From positions 372,001 through 436,000 of the forward strand of contig JAZAQT010000281.1 in assembly GCA_036417435.1 (NCBI GenBank): a stretch of 64,000 bases of DNA, written 5' to 3'. Below the pieces are notes generated by a model. The model worked only from the letters and a program-made list of their open reading frames with translations, was not told the DNA's origin and did no database searches. This document shows, in pieces, positions 1-10,560 of this stretch. This DNA comes from Inia geoffrensis. Its lineage: Eukaryota; Chordata; Mammalia; Artiodactyla; Iniidae. Numbering within the stretch: the first letter of the stretch is position 1; each line of letters begins with the position of its first letter. The position numbers and the translations under genes were made by a program.

Positions 1-1340
1 GGCTGTAGGCTTTTCTATGGTGACAATGTGATATATGGTTCCCCTGCCAAGCTTATTAGCTCCCCTCTGGGTGCAGTAAGCCCTGAAAGCAGTAGTCTAC
101 TCTTTTTGACACACTCTTGTTGTTTTCTGAGAGAAACTCCAGGTAAAGTGATGGTTACACGAGCTGCCATGGGGCCCCATTGCCCCCAGTTGTCTTTCTG
201 GAGGTTGGAGTTGGGGGGTCTCCTCACTCGAGGTCAGTGTGCCCATGGAGCGAACCCTGCAACCTCAGGGCATGTTTGGTGGTTAGGATCAACACATGGG
301 GTCCTTTTCCCTTAGGAGGGAGGTGGCCTTTCAGGCTGCTGATTTCCAGGTTTTTAGATACTGCCAGTATCCTGGCCAGATGTGGTGGTGGACCAAGCCC
401 CTTGGTGACCGTAGTTTATCCTACCTGGTTAGCATTCTTGCGTTGTTCCTTTTCAAGTGGTCCCAGTTTTGGCACTAATACTCCAATGGCAATTCACCTT
501 TCACCAGGAATGTAAAGGTCAAAGGGTTTAGCTAAATTAGGGAGTTCCAGGTCAAGGGTCTGAATTGACCGCTCTTTCCATTCTTGAAAGACCACTTCTG
601 GATTCTATTCAAAAGGATCATCATCTTTTCCTTTCAGTGTTTCATATAGAGGCCCAGCTATTAGACTGTAGTTCGGGATCCAGATGCAGCAAACCCCAGC
701 CTCCCCAGGAACTCCTAAGCTGTCTTCTACTTTTAGAAGGTCTAAGGCTGCAAATGGTTTCTTCCCTTTCCTGGGATGGGCTTCTCAGACCTTCTGTGAG
801 AACGAAGCCCAGGCAGGTCTCCTTAGTGTGTGATATTTGAGCTTTTTCTTGGACAACTTCTATCCTATATTGGCTTGGTAGTTCAGAGGCCTCCTTAGTA
901 GAGCTGGAGATCAGATTGGTGTCTGCATATTGAAGGAGGGTTTCCTTTTCCAGAGGTAGAACTTTTAGGTCTTTAGCTAAGCTTTCCCAAAGATGGTGTG
1001 GGAATTTTTATACCCTTGGGACGAGGCGGCCCAGCAGTATTATTTTTGTTGTATGTTGAGTCCTGCCAGTCACGAGGCAAAATTTCGTGTGACTCTGGGA
1101 CTAATGGAATACAAAAGAAGGCATCATTGAAGTCTAATACAGAACACCATGTCCTGGTGGTTGGTAGAATGACTAGCAGTGTGTAGGAATTAGGAACTAC
1201 TGGAGGTATACCCTCGGTGGCATAACTGTCCTGACATCCTTTACCAGGTCCCCAGCGGCCAATTTGTCTCTCGTGGTCAGGCAATTTCCAGGATATGGAG
1301 CTCACCTGGGCAGGTACCTCACCCCCACCCCAGCTCATTG
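1..1340 (-). pseudogene. Endogenous retrovirus pol fragment (reverse transcriptase), class I, degenerate
   Basis: Read on the minus strand, this is a decayed reverse transcriptase of gammaretrovirus type. The longest open piece (1338 down to 973) carries a proline-rich lead into 'LDFNDAFF'; the Asp at 1132-1134 is the first catalytic aspartate of the palm. A frame change near 975-985 leads into the rest of the palm. There the YxDD catalytic box reads Y-A-D-T (918-929), so the last aspartate is lost. Further frame changes lead to a connection-region piece with 'IWIPNY' at 668-685 and to an RNase H-side remnant with several stops towards position 1. The frame breaks and missing residue mean no functional enzyme. 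The fragment runs off the left edge; it is a relic carried along with the duplicated block. Confidence 0.8.
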
Positions 1341-1390
1341 GGCTCTCCTGGTCAAGCCCCTCCCAGGATACAGATCTACCCTTGCAGGTA
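1253..1390. repeat. Imperfect tandem duplication of about 62 bp
   Basis: Segments 1253-1316 and 1331-1390 align along their length: both begin CAGC, share 'TGGTCA', then 'CCAGGATA', and end in 'GCAGGTA'. They lie at the 5' edge of the recognisable pol remnant. The same pair occurs in copy B at 12368-12505. Confidence 0.7.
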
Positions 1391-2575
1391 TCGTGGCAGG
1401 GCTGGGCAAAGAGGAACCGTGCCCATAGCCCTCATTGCAGAGCAACCTCAGCTCACCTGTCTCTCAGAGCTGACACAGAGCACCTCAGAGCAGGACTTGA
1501 ACTAACAAACAGCAGCTCCGACATGTCTGTGACCCTGGGCATCACTCTGCAGGGCCTCCCTCTGCCTGGTCTTCCAGACACTTCCACTGCACCCAGGGCA
1601 CCAAGCCGCTGCCTCCAGCCACCACTCACCCCTCCTCTCCCTGACTTCTGTGTCCCTCTCATTAGGAGACGATTTTCTTGAAGCTGTCTCCCACTCATGG
1701 GTCAGATAAAATGATTAGAAAACAAGCCAGAGCTGCAGCCCCTTGTGTATCCGGACTTTCAAGAGCCTACACCTGTTGCTTGGAGATGGCCCGTTCAGCA
1801 AGGTCAATTTTCTGCAACTGTGAGCCCCTGAGTAGTGAGGATTGGCTGACCTGTGCAGCCTGACCAATCGGGCCAGCCCTCCCCAGGTGTGCATGTTTTG
1901 AGGTCAATATAAACACCGCACCAGGCAGCAAGAGCCCCTGCAGCTCTGCGTGAAACCATATTCTCTGCCCTGTCATTAGTCTCGGGGCTGGGCTGGTGGG
2001 AGGGATTGAGAGGCCACGGCTTTGTGAGAGGCCTAGTGTGAGTTGGGCTCTGCTGGACTTTCTGCAGCAGTTTCCAGGCTGCCACCTGCTATAGAAGAGG
2101 ATGTGTCACCTATAACTGCTGCTGGAGTTTCTCCCTGGGCAGAGGTGAGGGAGGAAAAAAAGCAGTGGGGGCGGGACAGGAGGGGTTTCTCAGGCAGGGA
2201 AATGGAAGGCTTCCAGAAGAGCACCCAGGGCCAGGACCATCCTGGCTGGCCTGCAGGCACCAAGTCGGCCGGCATGCTATCGCTTGTGTGGCTCAACGGC
2301 CCTTCCTCTAGGCTTTCAAGTCCTTGCACATATTCAGGTGTTTTACCTGGGAAGGGTGGGAACAGTTCAGCAGCAGCTAGCCTGGGCCTCAGCTCACGTT
2401 TACTCACAGAGGTCTCGGCACAGTCCCCCAGCTTTACAATGAGGACACTTGTTGTGTGGGGGCTGCTGGTTGAATGGGAGATGATTCCCCTCACTGACCA
2501 TCTTCAGAATTGTTTACAACTGGAGCAAGTGCCCTGATACGGTTTTCCTCTGTGTAACTGGTGGTTTCTGTTTAG
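1391..2575. other. GC-rich non-coding DNA, no recognised gene
   Basis: About 1.2 kb of GC-rich sequence between the pol fragment and the T-run. Open frames of up to 164 codons exist on both strands (for example 2043-2537 plus and 2033-2494 minus). They overlap almost completely, have no recognisable domain and look like chance openings in CpG-poor GC-rich DNA. It could be the 5' part of the retrovirus or an older insertion; I could not recognise gag or protease. Confidence 0.5.
1841..1940 (+). promoter_or_regulatory. Promoter-like patch: two CCAAT boxes and a TATA box
   Basis: An inverted CCAAT box (ATTGG, 1841-1845) and a forward one (1864-1868) precede a TATAAA at 1908-1913. This spacing is normal for a polymerase II promoter or an LTR U3 region, and transcription would start near 1940 on the plus strand. 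It points the opposite way to the retroviral pol remnant, so it is not obviously that element's LTR. Function is inferred from motifs only. Confidence 0.35.
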
Positions 2576-2597
2576 TTTTTTTTTTTTTTTTTTTTTT
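2576..2597. repeat. T-run, 22 bases
   Basis: Uninterrupted T tract, probably the poly(A) tail of a minus-strand retroposed element. It is three bases longer than its counterpart at 13691-13709. Confidence 0.9.
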
Positions 2598-2704
2598 CTT
2601 TATTTTGGGTTCTAGGTAGATTTTATTCCTCTTTTTTGTATTTACAGATATAAGCATGGAAATAACGTATTCATATAAATGCACGTATGTGAAGGGAAGA
2701 ACCT

Positions 2705-3467
2705 TTTTTTCTGTTTTGTTTTTTAAATTTTGAAATATATTTTAGTTTTTTATACAGCAGGTTTTTATTGGTTATCTATTTTACACTTGGTTATCTATTT
2801 ATCTATTGGTTATCTATTTTATACATATAAATGCCAATCTGAATCTCTCAACTCCTCCCACCACCTAACCCCCACAGCTTTCCCCACTTGATGTCCATAT
2901 GTTTTTTTCTCTACATCTGTTGCTCTATTTCTGCCTTGCAAACTGGTTCATCTGCACAATTTTTCTAGGTTCCACATATATGCATTCATATACAATATTT
3001 GTTTTTCTCTTTCTGACATACTTCACTCTCTATGACAGTCTCTAGATCCATTGACATCTCTACAAATGATCCAACTTCATTCATTCTTATGGCTGAATAA
3101 TATTCCATTTTATATATGTATCATCTCTTTATGCATTCATGTGTCTGTGGACATTTAGGTTGCTTCCATTACCTGGCTATTATAGTGATGCAATGAACTT
3201 TGTGGTGAAAGCCTCCTCTTTATTTTTGTTTTTTTTCTGGATATATGCCCAGGAGTGAGATGGCTGGATCATATGGTAACTTATGGTTAGTTTTTAAGGA
3301 ACCTCCATGCTGTTCTCTATTGTAACTGTATCAATTTACATTCCCAACAATAGTGGAAGAGGTTTCCTTTTCTCCACACCATTCGAGCATTTGTTGTTTG
3401 CAGAATTTCTGATAATGCCCATTCTAACAGGTGTGACGTGATACTTCATTGTTGAGTTTATTTCTTT
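2705..3467 (-). mobile_element. LINE-1 3' end (3'UTR and end of ORF2), antisense, degenerate
   Basis: Read on the minus strand this is the end of an L1 element. The plus strand shows hallmark antisense L1 strings: 'TTGGTTATCTATTTTA' (3'UTR), 'GGCTGAATAATATTCCATT', 'TATGCCCAGGAGTGAGATGG' and 'GGAACCTCCATGCTGTTCTC', in the order expected for the inverted ORF2 tail. No long ORF2 frame survives. It stops abruptly at 3467, where satellite sequence begins, at about the point where the satellite's own L1-derived part meets its palindrome. Confidence 0.88.
2770..2819. repeat. Three imperfectly spaced copies of GGTTATCTATTT
   Basis: Copies at 2770-2781, 2789-2800 and 2808-2819, a local expansion of the L1 3'UTR 'GGTTATCTATTT' motif. 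Present again at 13882-13931. Confidence 0.75.
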
Positions 3468-5203
3468 GAGCAAGGAGTAGGTCCTGTCTATTACATACTT
3501 GGCTTATGGAATGGTTTTTGGGCTAATTTCAATCTCTGGTTTTATGACGCACCCCAACTCAACTTTCCCCTTAAAAAAAGCATAAGATTGTTTCCTAAAA
3601 GTGAGACTCTGTTCTGTTTTGTAATTCAGTTCATGTGTAGCCAAGTTTACATTCCTTTTATTAGTGATAACATAATAATTTTCTTTTTCTGTGTGACTTA
3701 TTTCACATAGAATCATCGTACTGGAATCCATTCATTTTGCTTCTACAGGCCTGATTACATTAATATCACTGTTGAGTGATATTTCATTATACAAAAGAAG
3801 CACAAGGTCTTTATCCATTTTTTTCTGTCCAGGATATATAAATTGTACTGTAGTGGACATTGCTGAAAACACAGCAGTCCTAAATATTGGGGTGGCTGTG
3901 TCTTCCTCCTTTAAATTTTCCTAAGCTATAGGATCATAAGTGGAAGTGCCCTAGGCTCTGTGGCTTTGATTTTTAGATGTTTCAGGAAACACCATACACA
4001 TCTCCACAGTACTCGTTGGCAATTTACATCACGCCAATCAGCATAACCAAGCTCCCTGTACTCCATGGCCAGTCCTGTCTCTCGGGATTTTACACTTTTT
4101 TCAGACGACACTTTAAAGCGGTGGGAAGTGAGACTTCATTGTAGTGCAAATTTCCATTACAGGCTTGTTTGTTGGCCAAAAAGAGTGTATGCGTTTTTTC
4201 TGGAATATATTCAGGAAAAAGCACATACGCCCTTTTTGGCTAAGTGTATCATTGTCGAAGTGCTGCCTCTTTTCTTTTACTTTCAGAGCAATTTTAATCT
4301 ACCACCGGATATCTGTTTTCTGCAATTCTGCGTCACGTTCCAGTCCTCTTCACAGCCTTCCTTCAATAAGTTTTTGGATGATAGTGGTCATTTGGAACTC
4401 TGCAGGATTGTGAGTAACAGTGCCAAAAATCTCCTTTTCTCAACTCGCTTTGTTGTGAGCTGACCACAAACCCAAAAAATTGTTTCAGGCCCTAATCTCG
4501 TTCTGGCATGGCACGCTGAGCCTTTGGTGAATTCTTCTTCCTGTAGGGAAATCAGAGTTCAATATGCCCGTCTAAACACATAGAGTTAGCCGCTCATTGG
4601 TTCTCCTTATTCCTGTTCATCTTCCACAGAAATTGCAAACTGTGCCAAACAAGAGGTCAAAGGCACTGACTCTCCAAGTGGGGAGAATGTTAATATTGCA
4701 TGTGGAACGGCGAACTCGAGTACCAGGGGGCGAAAATGGCGATGAGTTTTAGACATTTTGCCTGATCACTTCGTGGACCATATTCTGGGTTTTCCATGCA
4801 TATTTTAGCTGAAGGATAAATCCCTTACACGTGGAGATTTGGGACCCGTGGAATGGGAACCATGCACCATTACCTCAAAGGGTCTGCATTCCCTCACCAA
4901 TAGTATCAGCCCCAAGTGTCCAGCCTTATCTCTCCCCCAGCTGTGGATGTACAGTTGGTAAATCCCAGATTCCTCACAAGCCCTGAAGGACTTACTTAAG
5001 AATTTCTCTCTATTTGACAGTCCTTGTGTTTTCTTTTCCAAATTGATTTTTATACGGGGATTTAGCTTATTTACACTGCTGTGTGTATGCTGCTGTACAC
5101 AAATGATTTTCTTATGGAGACGTATAAATGTATGGGTTTTAATTTTCTTCATACTCAGGTATATTCCTGGGTTTTGAATACGGGGTGTAGAGTCCATTTG
5201 GTA
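3468..5203. repeat. Satellite unit A1 (left-edge, diverged)
   Basis: 1,736 bp. Edge-type unit with many private differences; its palindrome (4172-4243) has several arm mismatches. Its last 600 bases, from 'CAATATGCCCGTCTAAAC' near 4560, are the source type of the junction segment found repeatedly inside array B. Confidence 0.9.
4172..4243. repeat. Palindrome of unit A1 (decayed)
   Basis: Starts TTGGCCAAAAAGAG; the arms still pair over most of their length but with several mismatches, for example 'CTGGAATATATTCAGG' at the centre. Counterpart in copy B at 15284-15355. Confidence 0.85.
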
Positions 5204-6938
5204 GAGCAAGGAGTAGGTCTTGTGTAATATATATTTGGCTTATGGAATGGTATCTGTCCTAATGTGAACGTCTGGTTTTATGCAGCCTCCCCACTCTCCT
5301 TTCCCCTTAAGCAAGCATAAGTTTCTTTTGTAAATGTGAGACTCTGTTGTGTTTTGTAATGCAGTTCACACGTAGCCGTGTTTACAGTCCCGGTATTAGT
5401 GATATCTTATGATGTTTCTTTTTCTGTGTGACTTATTTCACTTAGAATCATCATAACTAAATCCTCTCATTATGCTGCTACTGGTCTGTTGCCATTGATT
5501 TCATTGTTGAGTGATATTCCATTGTAGGGATGTACCACAACTTCTATATCCATTTTTCTCTTTCTGGGCTATTAAAATTGTACCATAGTCAAGGATCCCG
5601 TACACAGAGCAGCCCCAAACTTTGGTGTGGCTGTGTCTTTTTCATTTAAATTTTCCGAATCTATAGCACCATAAGTGGAAGTGCCCTAGGCTCTCTAGCT
5701 TGGTTTTTTCTTTGTTCCAGGAAACACCATCCACTTCTCCAGAGTGGCTGTTGGCAATTTACATCCCGCCCATCAGCATAACAAGGCTGCCGGTTCTCCA
5801 CGGCCTGTCCTGCCTCTCTGGATTTTACACTTTTTTCGGACGGCCCTTTGGATCCGTGGGAAGCGAGACTTCCTTGTAGTGCGGATTTCCATTGCAGGCT
5901 TGCTTGGTTGGCCAAAAAGGGCGTATGCGATTTTTCCTGAATATATTCAGGAAAAAACGCATACGCCCTTTTTGGCCAAGTGCATCACTGTCGAACTGCT
6001 GCCTCTTTTCCTACGCTTACAGAGCAATTCTTATCTACCCCCTGATATCTGTTTTCTGCAATTCTGTGTCGCGTTCAAGTCCTCTTCACAGCCTTCCTTC
6101 AATAAATTTTTGGATGATAGGGGTCATTTGGAACTCTGCAGGATTGTGAGTTACAGTGCCAAAGATCTCCTTTTCTCAACTCGCTTTCTCGTGAGCTGAC
6201 CGAAAACCCGAAAAATTGCTTCAGGCCCTAATCTCGTTCCGGCATGGCCCGCTGAGCCTTTGGTGAATTCTTCTTCCTGTAGGGAAATCAGAGTTCAATG
6301 TGCCCGTCCAAACACATCGAGTTAGCCGCTCATTGGTTCTCCTTATTCCTGTTCATCTTCCACAGAAATTGCAAACTGTGCCAAACAAGAGGTCAAAGGC
6401 ACTGACTCTCCAAGTGGGGAGAATGTTAATATCGCATCTGGAATGGCGAACTCGAGTACCAGGGGGTGAAAATGGCGATGAGTTTTAGAATTTTTGCCTG
6501 ATCACTTCGTGGACCATATTCTGGGTTTTCCATGCATATTTTAGCTGAAGGATAAATCCCTTAAACGTGGAGATTTGGGACCCGTGGAATGGGAACCATG
6601 CACCATTACCTAAAAGGGTCTGCATTCCCTCAGCAATACTATCAGCCCCAAGTGTCCAGCCTTGTATCTCCCCCAGCTGTGTATGTAGAGAGAAATCCAG
6701 GTTTCATCACAAGCCCTGAATGAAAGAGTTAAGAATTTCTCTCTATTTCACTGTTTTTGTGTTTTGTTTTTGCAATTTATTTTTATAATAGGATATAGCT
6801 AATTTTCACTGCTGTGTTTGTGCCGCTGTACACACACATGATTCTATTACAGCGACCTACAAATACATGGGTTTTAAGTTTCTTCGTGGTCAGGTATATT
6901 CCTAGGCAGTGAATACAGGATGTCAAGTCCATTTCGTT
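5204..6938. repeat. Satellite unit A2 (hybrid)
   Basis: 1,735 bp. The first about 1,430 bases resemble the homogenised class of array B. The tail after about 6640 is of the decayed A3 kind, so the unit joins two array edges. The palindrome at 5908-5979 has a single arm mismatch. Confidence 0.9.
5908..5979. repeat. Palindrome of unit A2, one mismatch
   Basis: 72 bases without a spacer; only a T-to-A change in the left arm ('GCGATTTTTCC') breaks perfect symmetry. Confidence 0.92.
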
Positions 6939-8684
6939 GAGCAAGGTGTAGGTCTTGTCTAGTATATATTTGGCTTATGGAATGGTATCTGTACTAATTT
7001 CAACCTCTGCTCTTATACAGCCTCCCAACTCACCTTTTCCATTAAGCAACCTTAAGTTTCTTTGGTAAATGTGAGACTATTGTGTTTTGTCATACAGTTC
7101 ATGTGTAGCCGTGTTTACATTCTGGTATTAGTGATAACTTATGATGTTTCTTTTTCTGTGTGACTTATTTCACTTAGAATCATCGTACGTAAACCACTTA
7201 TTATGCTGCTATGGGCCTGGTGACATTAATTTCATTGCTGAGTAATATTCTATTGTACTTAAGTACCACAACTTCTATATCTATTTTTTCTCTTTCTGGG
7301 CTATTGAAATTGTACCATAGTCGAGGTTCTTGTAAACAGAGCAGCCCCAAACTTTGGGGTGGCTGTGTCTTTTTCAGTTGAATTTTCCTAATCTGTAGGA
7401 CCATAAGTGGAAGTGCCCTCGGTTTTGTAGCTTGGTTTTTTTATATGTTTCAGAAAACACCGTATACTTCTCCAGAGTGGCTGTTGGCAATTTACATCCC
7501 ACCCAACAGCATAAAAAGGCTGCCTGTTCTCCACTTTCTGTCCTGCCTCTCTGGATTTTACAATTTTTTCAGACAGCTCTTTTGAGCATTGGGACGTGAG
7601 ACTTCATTGTAGTGCGGATTTCCATTGCAGGCTTTCTTGGTTGGCCAAAAAGGGCGTATGCATATTTTCCTGAATATAATCAGGAAAAAATGCATATGCT
7701 CTTTTTGGCCATGTGCATCACTGTTGAAGTTGTGCCTCTTTCCCTATGCTTTAAATGAAATTCCAATCTATCACTTGAAATCGCTTTCCTGCAATTCTCC
7801 CTCGCTTTCAAGTCTTCTTCGCATCCTTACTTCAATATATTTCTGGATGATAGCAGTCATTTGTAACTCTGCTGTTTTGTGAATTACAGTTCCTCTGAGC
7901 TCCTTTTTTCAGCTCCCTTTCTTGTGAGCTGACTGAAAAACTGCAAGATTGCTTCAATCCATATTCTTGTTTTCAGGCGACTTGCTGAGCCTTTGGTTAA
8001 TACTTCTTCCTCATGTGAAATGAGAGTGAAATGTGCCCATCAAAGCCCTTACGGCTAATTTTTCATTGTTTCTCCCTCTTCCCATTCATCCTCTGTACTA
8101 ATTGCAGACTGTGCAAAACAGGAAATTAAAAGCATTGACTATGCAAGTGGTGTGATTGTTAGTAAAGCGGCTGGAAGGTCGATCCTGTGATCCAGTAGAG
8201 GAAAAATGAGGTGCGTTTTAGAAACCTTTCCCAATCACATGGTATACCATCTGTTGGGTTTCTCATGCATGGTTTCGCTGTAAGAAGATTCCCTTAAACC
8301 TGGAGTGTTGTGACCCATGGAATGAGTAGCTTTAAGTATTATATTAGAGGTTCGGCATTTGCTCACCAAAGCTAACCAATCCTCACAGCCCCATGTGTCC
8401 AGCCTTATGTCTTATCCAGCTATGGGTTTATATGTGATCAATCCACTTTGCATCACAGCCCCTGAATCAATTTTGTACGAGTGTTTCTCTCTTTCTTTGT
8501 CTCTGTGTTTTGTTTTTAAAATTTATTTTTATAATGGTGTTTAGCTGATTATCACTGCTGTGTTTGTGCCACTCTGCACACACTTGAGTCCCTTATGGAG
8601 ATATATCAATACATAGGTTTTAAGATTCCTACTACTCACATATATTCCTCTGTGGTGAATAGGGTGTGTTGAGGCCAGTTCATT
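6939..8684. repeat. Satellite unit A3 (diverged)
   Basis: 1,746 bp. Strongly diverged from the array B consensus, with most of the unit's CpG sites lost. The palindrome at 7641-7712 is still recognisable across both arms. Confidence 0.88.
7641..7712. repeat. Palindrome of unit A3 (decayed)
   Basis: Both arms recognisable; several changes, including 'GCATATTTTCC' in the left arm and 'AATGCATATGCTC' in the right. Confidence 0.85.
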
Positions 8685-9490
8685 GAGCAAGGTGTAGATC
8701 TTGTCTATTACGTATTTGGTTTATTGAATGGTATCTGTGTTCATTTCAAACTCTGATTTTATGCATCACCCCACCTCACCTTTCCCCTTAAGCTGACATA
8801 AGTGTGTTTTCTAAATGTGAGACACTCTTGTTTTGTAATTCAGTTGTTGTGCAGTCATATTTACATTCCCTCTATGAGTGATATCTTATGATATGTTTCT
8901 TTTTCTGTGTGACTTAACTCAAGCAGTATCATCGAAACTCAATCCACTCTTTATGCTTCTACTAGCCTTATTACATTGATTTCATAGTGAAGAGATAGTC
9001 CATTGTGCGTAAGTACCACACCATCCTTATCCATTGTTCTCTTTCCTGGAGTATTTAAGGTGTACTGAAGTCGAGGTTCTTGTAAACAGAGCAGCCCTAA
9101 ACTTTGCTGTGCCTGTGTCTTTTTGATTTTTAGACTTCCCTAGATATGCTCCTGTGATTGCAAGTGCCCTATGCTCTGTAGCTCTGCTTTTTAGATGATT
9201 TACAAACCAGGATACACTTCTCCAGAGTGCGTCTTCTCAGTTTACACACAGCCCATCAGTGTATAAAGGCTGCCTGTTCTCCATGGCCTGTCCTGCATTT
9301 CTGCGTTTTACAATTTTTTCGGATGGCCCTTTTGACCGGTGGGAAATGAGACTTCTTTGGTGTGCAGATTTGCATTGCTTGCTTTCTTGGTTGCCCATAA
9401 AGTGCATATGCGTGTTTTCCTGAATATATTCAGGAGAAAATGCATACGCCCTTTTTGGCCAACTGCACCATTTTAGAAATCCTGCCACCT
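8685..9490. repeat. Satellite unit A4 (right-edge, truncated)
   Basis: About 806 bp remain; sequence identity fades out around 9490, just past the palindrome (9391-9462). The right arm ends 'GGCCAAC', closer to what I recall of the mariner terminal repeat than the later 'GGCCAAG' form, so this unit may keep an older state. Confidence 0.85.
9391..9462. repeat. Palindrome of unit A4 (decayed)
   Basis: Left arm starts TTGCCCATAAAG; right arm ends CCCTTTTTGGCCAA. Presence in the most diverged unit shows that the palindrome was there before the array amplified. Confidence 0.85.
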
Positions 9491-9604
9491 TGGGCCTTGG
9501 GATGTAGGCAGAGTGCGAACTTTAGATGATTGATGCCGTCAGGGTCAGAAGCACTCACCAACGGCTTCCCTTAGGTTACATTTTAACTGTCCTTGATAGA
9601 TGAT
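9491..9604. other. Unrecognised spacer
   Basis: Short segment between the truncated unit A4 and an L1 3'UTR scrap. I see no repeat family or reading frame in it. Confidence 0.5.
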
Positions 9605-9800
9605 GTTAATAAAAATATCTATTCTTTTTCAGATTTTTTCCCCTTACACGTTATTGCAAAATATTGAGTGTAGTTCCCTATGCTATATAGTAGTTCCTTG
9701 TTGATGATCTACTTTATACATAGCAGTGTGTATGTGTTAATCCCAAACTGTTAATTTATCCCTCCTCCCACTTTCCCTTTTGGTAATAATAAAGTATAAG
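9605..9800 (-). mobile_element. LINE-1 3'UTR fragment, antisense
   Basis: The plus strand carries the inverted cetartiodactyl L1 3'UTR: 'GCAAAATATTGAGTGTAG', 'GCTATATAGTAGTTCCTTG' and 'CTAATTTATC'-like strings in order. It is less decayed than the L1 part inside the satellite, so it is a useful reference for which L1 stretch the satellite contains (compare 'GAGCAAGGAGTAGGTCTTG' in each unit). Confidence 0.85.
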
Positions 9801-10490
9801 ATTTTATACTTCTCAGAAATGGGGGAGCTGAAACAGAGGTATAATTTTCAATGGAAAAACATTTAAAACAAGATTGAAGCTTTAACCAAGATTATTAGAT
9901 GTGCATCCTTGGAAAGAAATCACTTCATTTCTCTAATATTGACCTGACAAATAAGACAAATCTTTTCACTGAACTTGCTTATAATAGAATGATGGAAATA
10001 TAAAATGGAAGTGTTAGAAACATCTTATTTTACCCGAGCCTTATACACTGTTCTATGTTAATTACAGTTTGGCTCACACATCTGTTTATTGAAGTTACAA
10101 TGTTATCAATTTCTGTTACTGATCCTCCACAATGGACCCCAACAAGTATCCCCCTGCCCAGTGTCATTGGAGCCAACAGATCGAGACTGAGTTTGGTTCA
10201 GAAGCAAAGGAAACTATATTTTGATCAGAGAATGGAGAAGTGAGAGAATGCGCTACCCCACAGGCTGTGTGTTGGCCTGCTGTGTACAGGTCCTGTCAGA
10301 GTCAGTGGGAGGGAGGGGGCGGAGCTCTCAGAGGCCGGGTTGGATGCAGCTCAGGCTCTATATCTTGGAGCCTGCACTGGGCCCCAGGAGCTGAAGTGTC
10401 GACCCAGCCATTCTGCAGTAGGAAATCTGGTCGGAAGTGCCGGGTGTGGCAGCTCTGCATGCGGGAACCTAGGAGCACTTGAAATTAGAC
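9801..10490. other. Apparently unique non-coding DNA
   Basis: AT-rich to about 10230, then GC-rich with a GC box (GGGGGCGGAG near 10316) and a weak TATA-like 'CTATATCTT' about 35 bases further on. No recognisable gene or repeat. Frames of 62-80 codons here have no identifiable product. Confidence 0.5.
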
Positions 10491-10499
10491 AAATCACAA

Positions 10500-10560
10500 A
10501 GGATAACAAAGGTTAGACTTTATTTTATTGCCCAGATTCTATTTTTATCTCCCAGGGATT
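10500..10560 (-). promoter_or_regulatory. LTR-like TATA and polyadenylation signals
   Basis: On the minus strand a TATA-like 'GATAAAAATAG' (about 10535-10550) is followed within about 25 bases by two overlapping AATAAA signals (10519-10529). That close TATA-then-AATAAA order is typical of a retroviral U3/R boundary, and it sits where the 3' LTR of the minus-strand retrovirus would be expected. LTR ends and target-site duplication were not identified. Confidence 0.3.

Larger units (their letters stand above)
1..6660. repeat. Segmental duplication, copy A
   Basis: This stretch recurs at 11116-17775. The offset is 11,115 up to the T-run and 11,112 after it, because the run is 22 T at 2576-2597 and 19 T at 13691-13709. 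Outside that run I saw only two substitutions before 4800: G1087 against T12202 and T1391 against C12506 (read by eye, not exhaustive). The match covers a retroviral fragment, an L1 fragment and satellite units A1 and most of A2. It decays near 6640-6690, where A2 turns into an older unit type while copy B continues into the long array. Homology probably extends left of the window. A recent duplication is inferred from the very low divergence; an assembly duplicate cannot be excluded from sequence alone. Confidence 0.93.
3468..9490. repeat. Satellite array A (contracted): four units
   Basis: Tandem units starting at 3468, 5204, 6939 and 8685, each opening with a 'GAGCAAGG' landmark. A1, A3 and A4 are visibly diverged from the consensus of the long array, whereas A2 is close to it up to about 6640. 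The fourth unit is cut off shortly after its palindrome. Divergence is greatest at the right edge, as expected for array ends that escape homogenisation. Confidence 0.92.

Noticed and set aside
1245..1700. Upstream continuation of pol (protease or gag)
   Set aside because: Minus-strand translations past 1340 show no protease active-site motif or gag landmarks that I could recognise, and the sequence includes a local tandem duplication instead.
2033..2537. Long overlapping frames on both strands (153 and 164 codons), repeated at 13148-13652
   Set aside because: Mutually antisense over nearly the whole length, no recognisable domain, in GC-rich DNA where stops are rare. Identity between the two copies reflects recent duplication, not selection.
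10240..10482. Possible small gene (80 codons) in the GC-rich segment
   Set aside because: No recognisable product, no splice signals with a partner exon, and composition explains the open frame.
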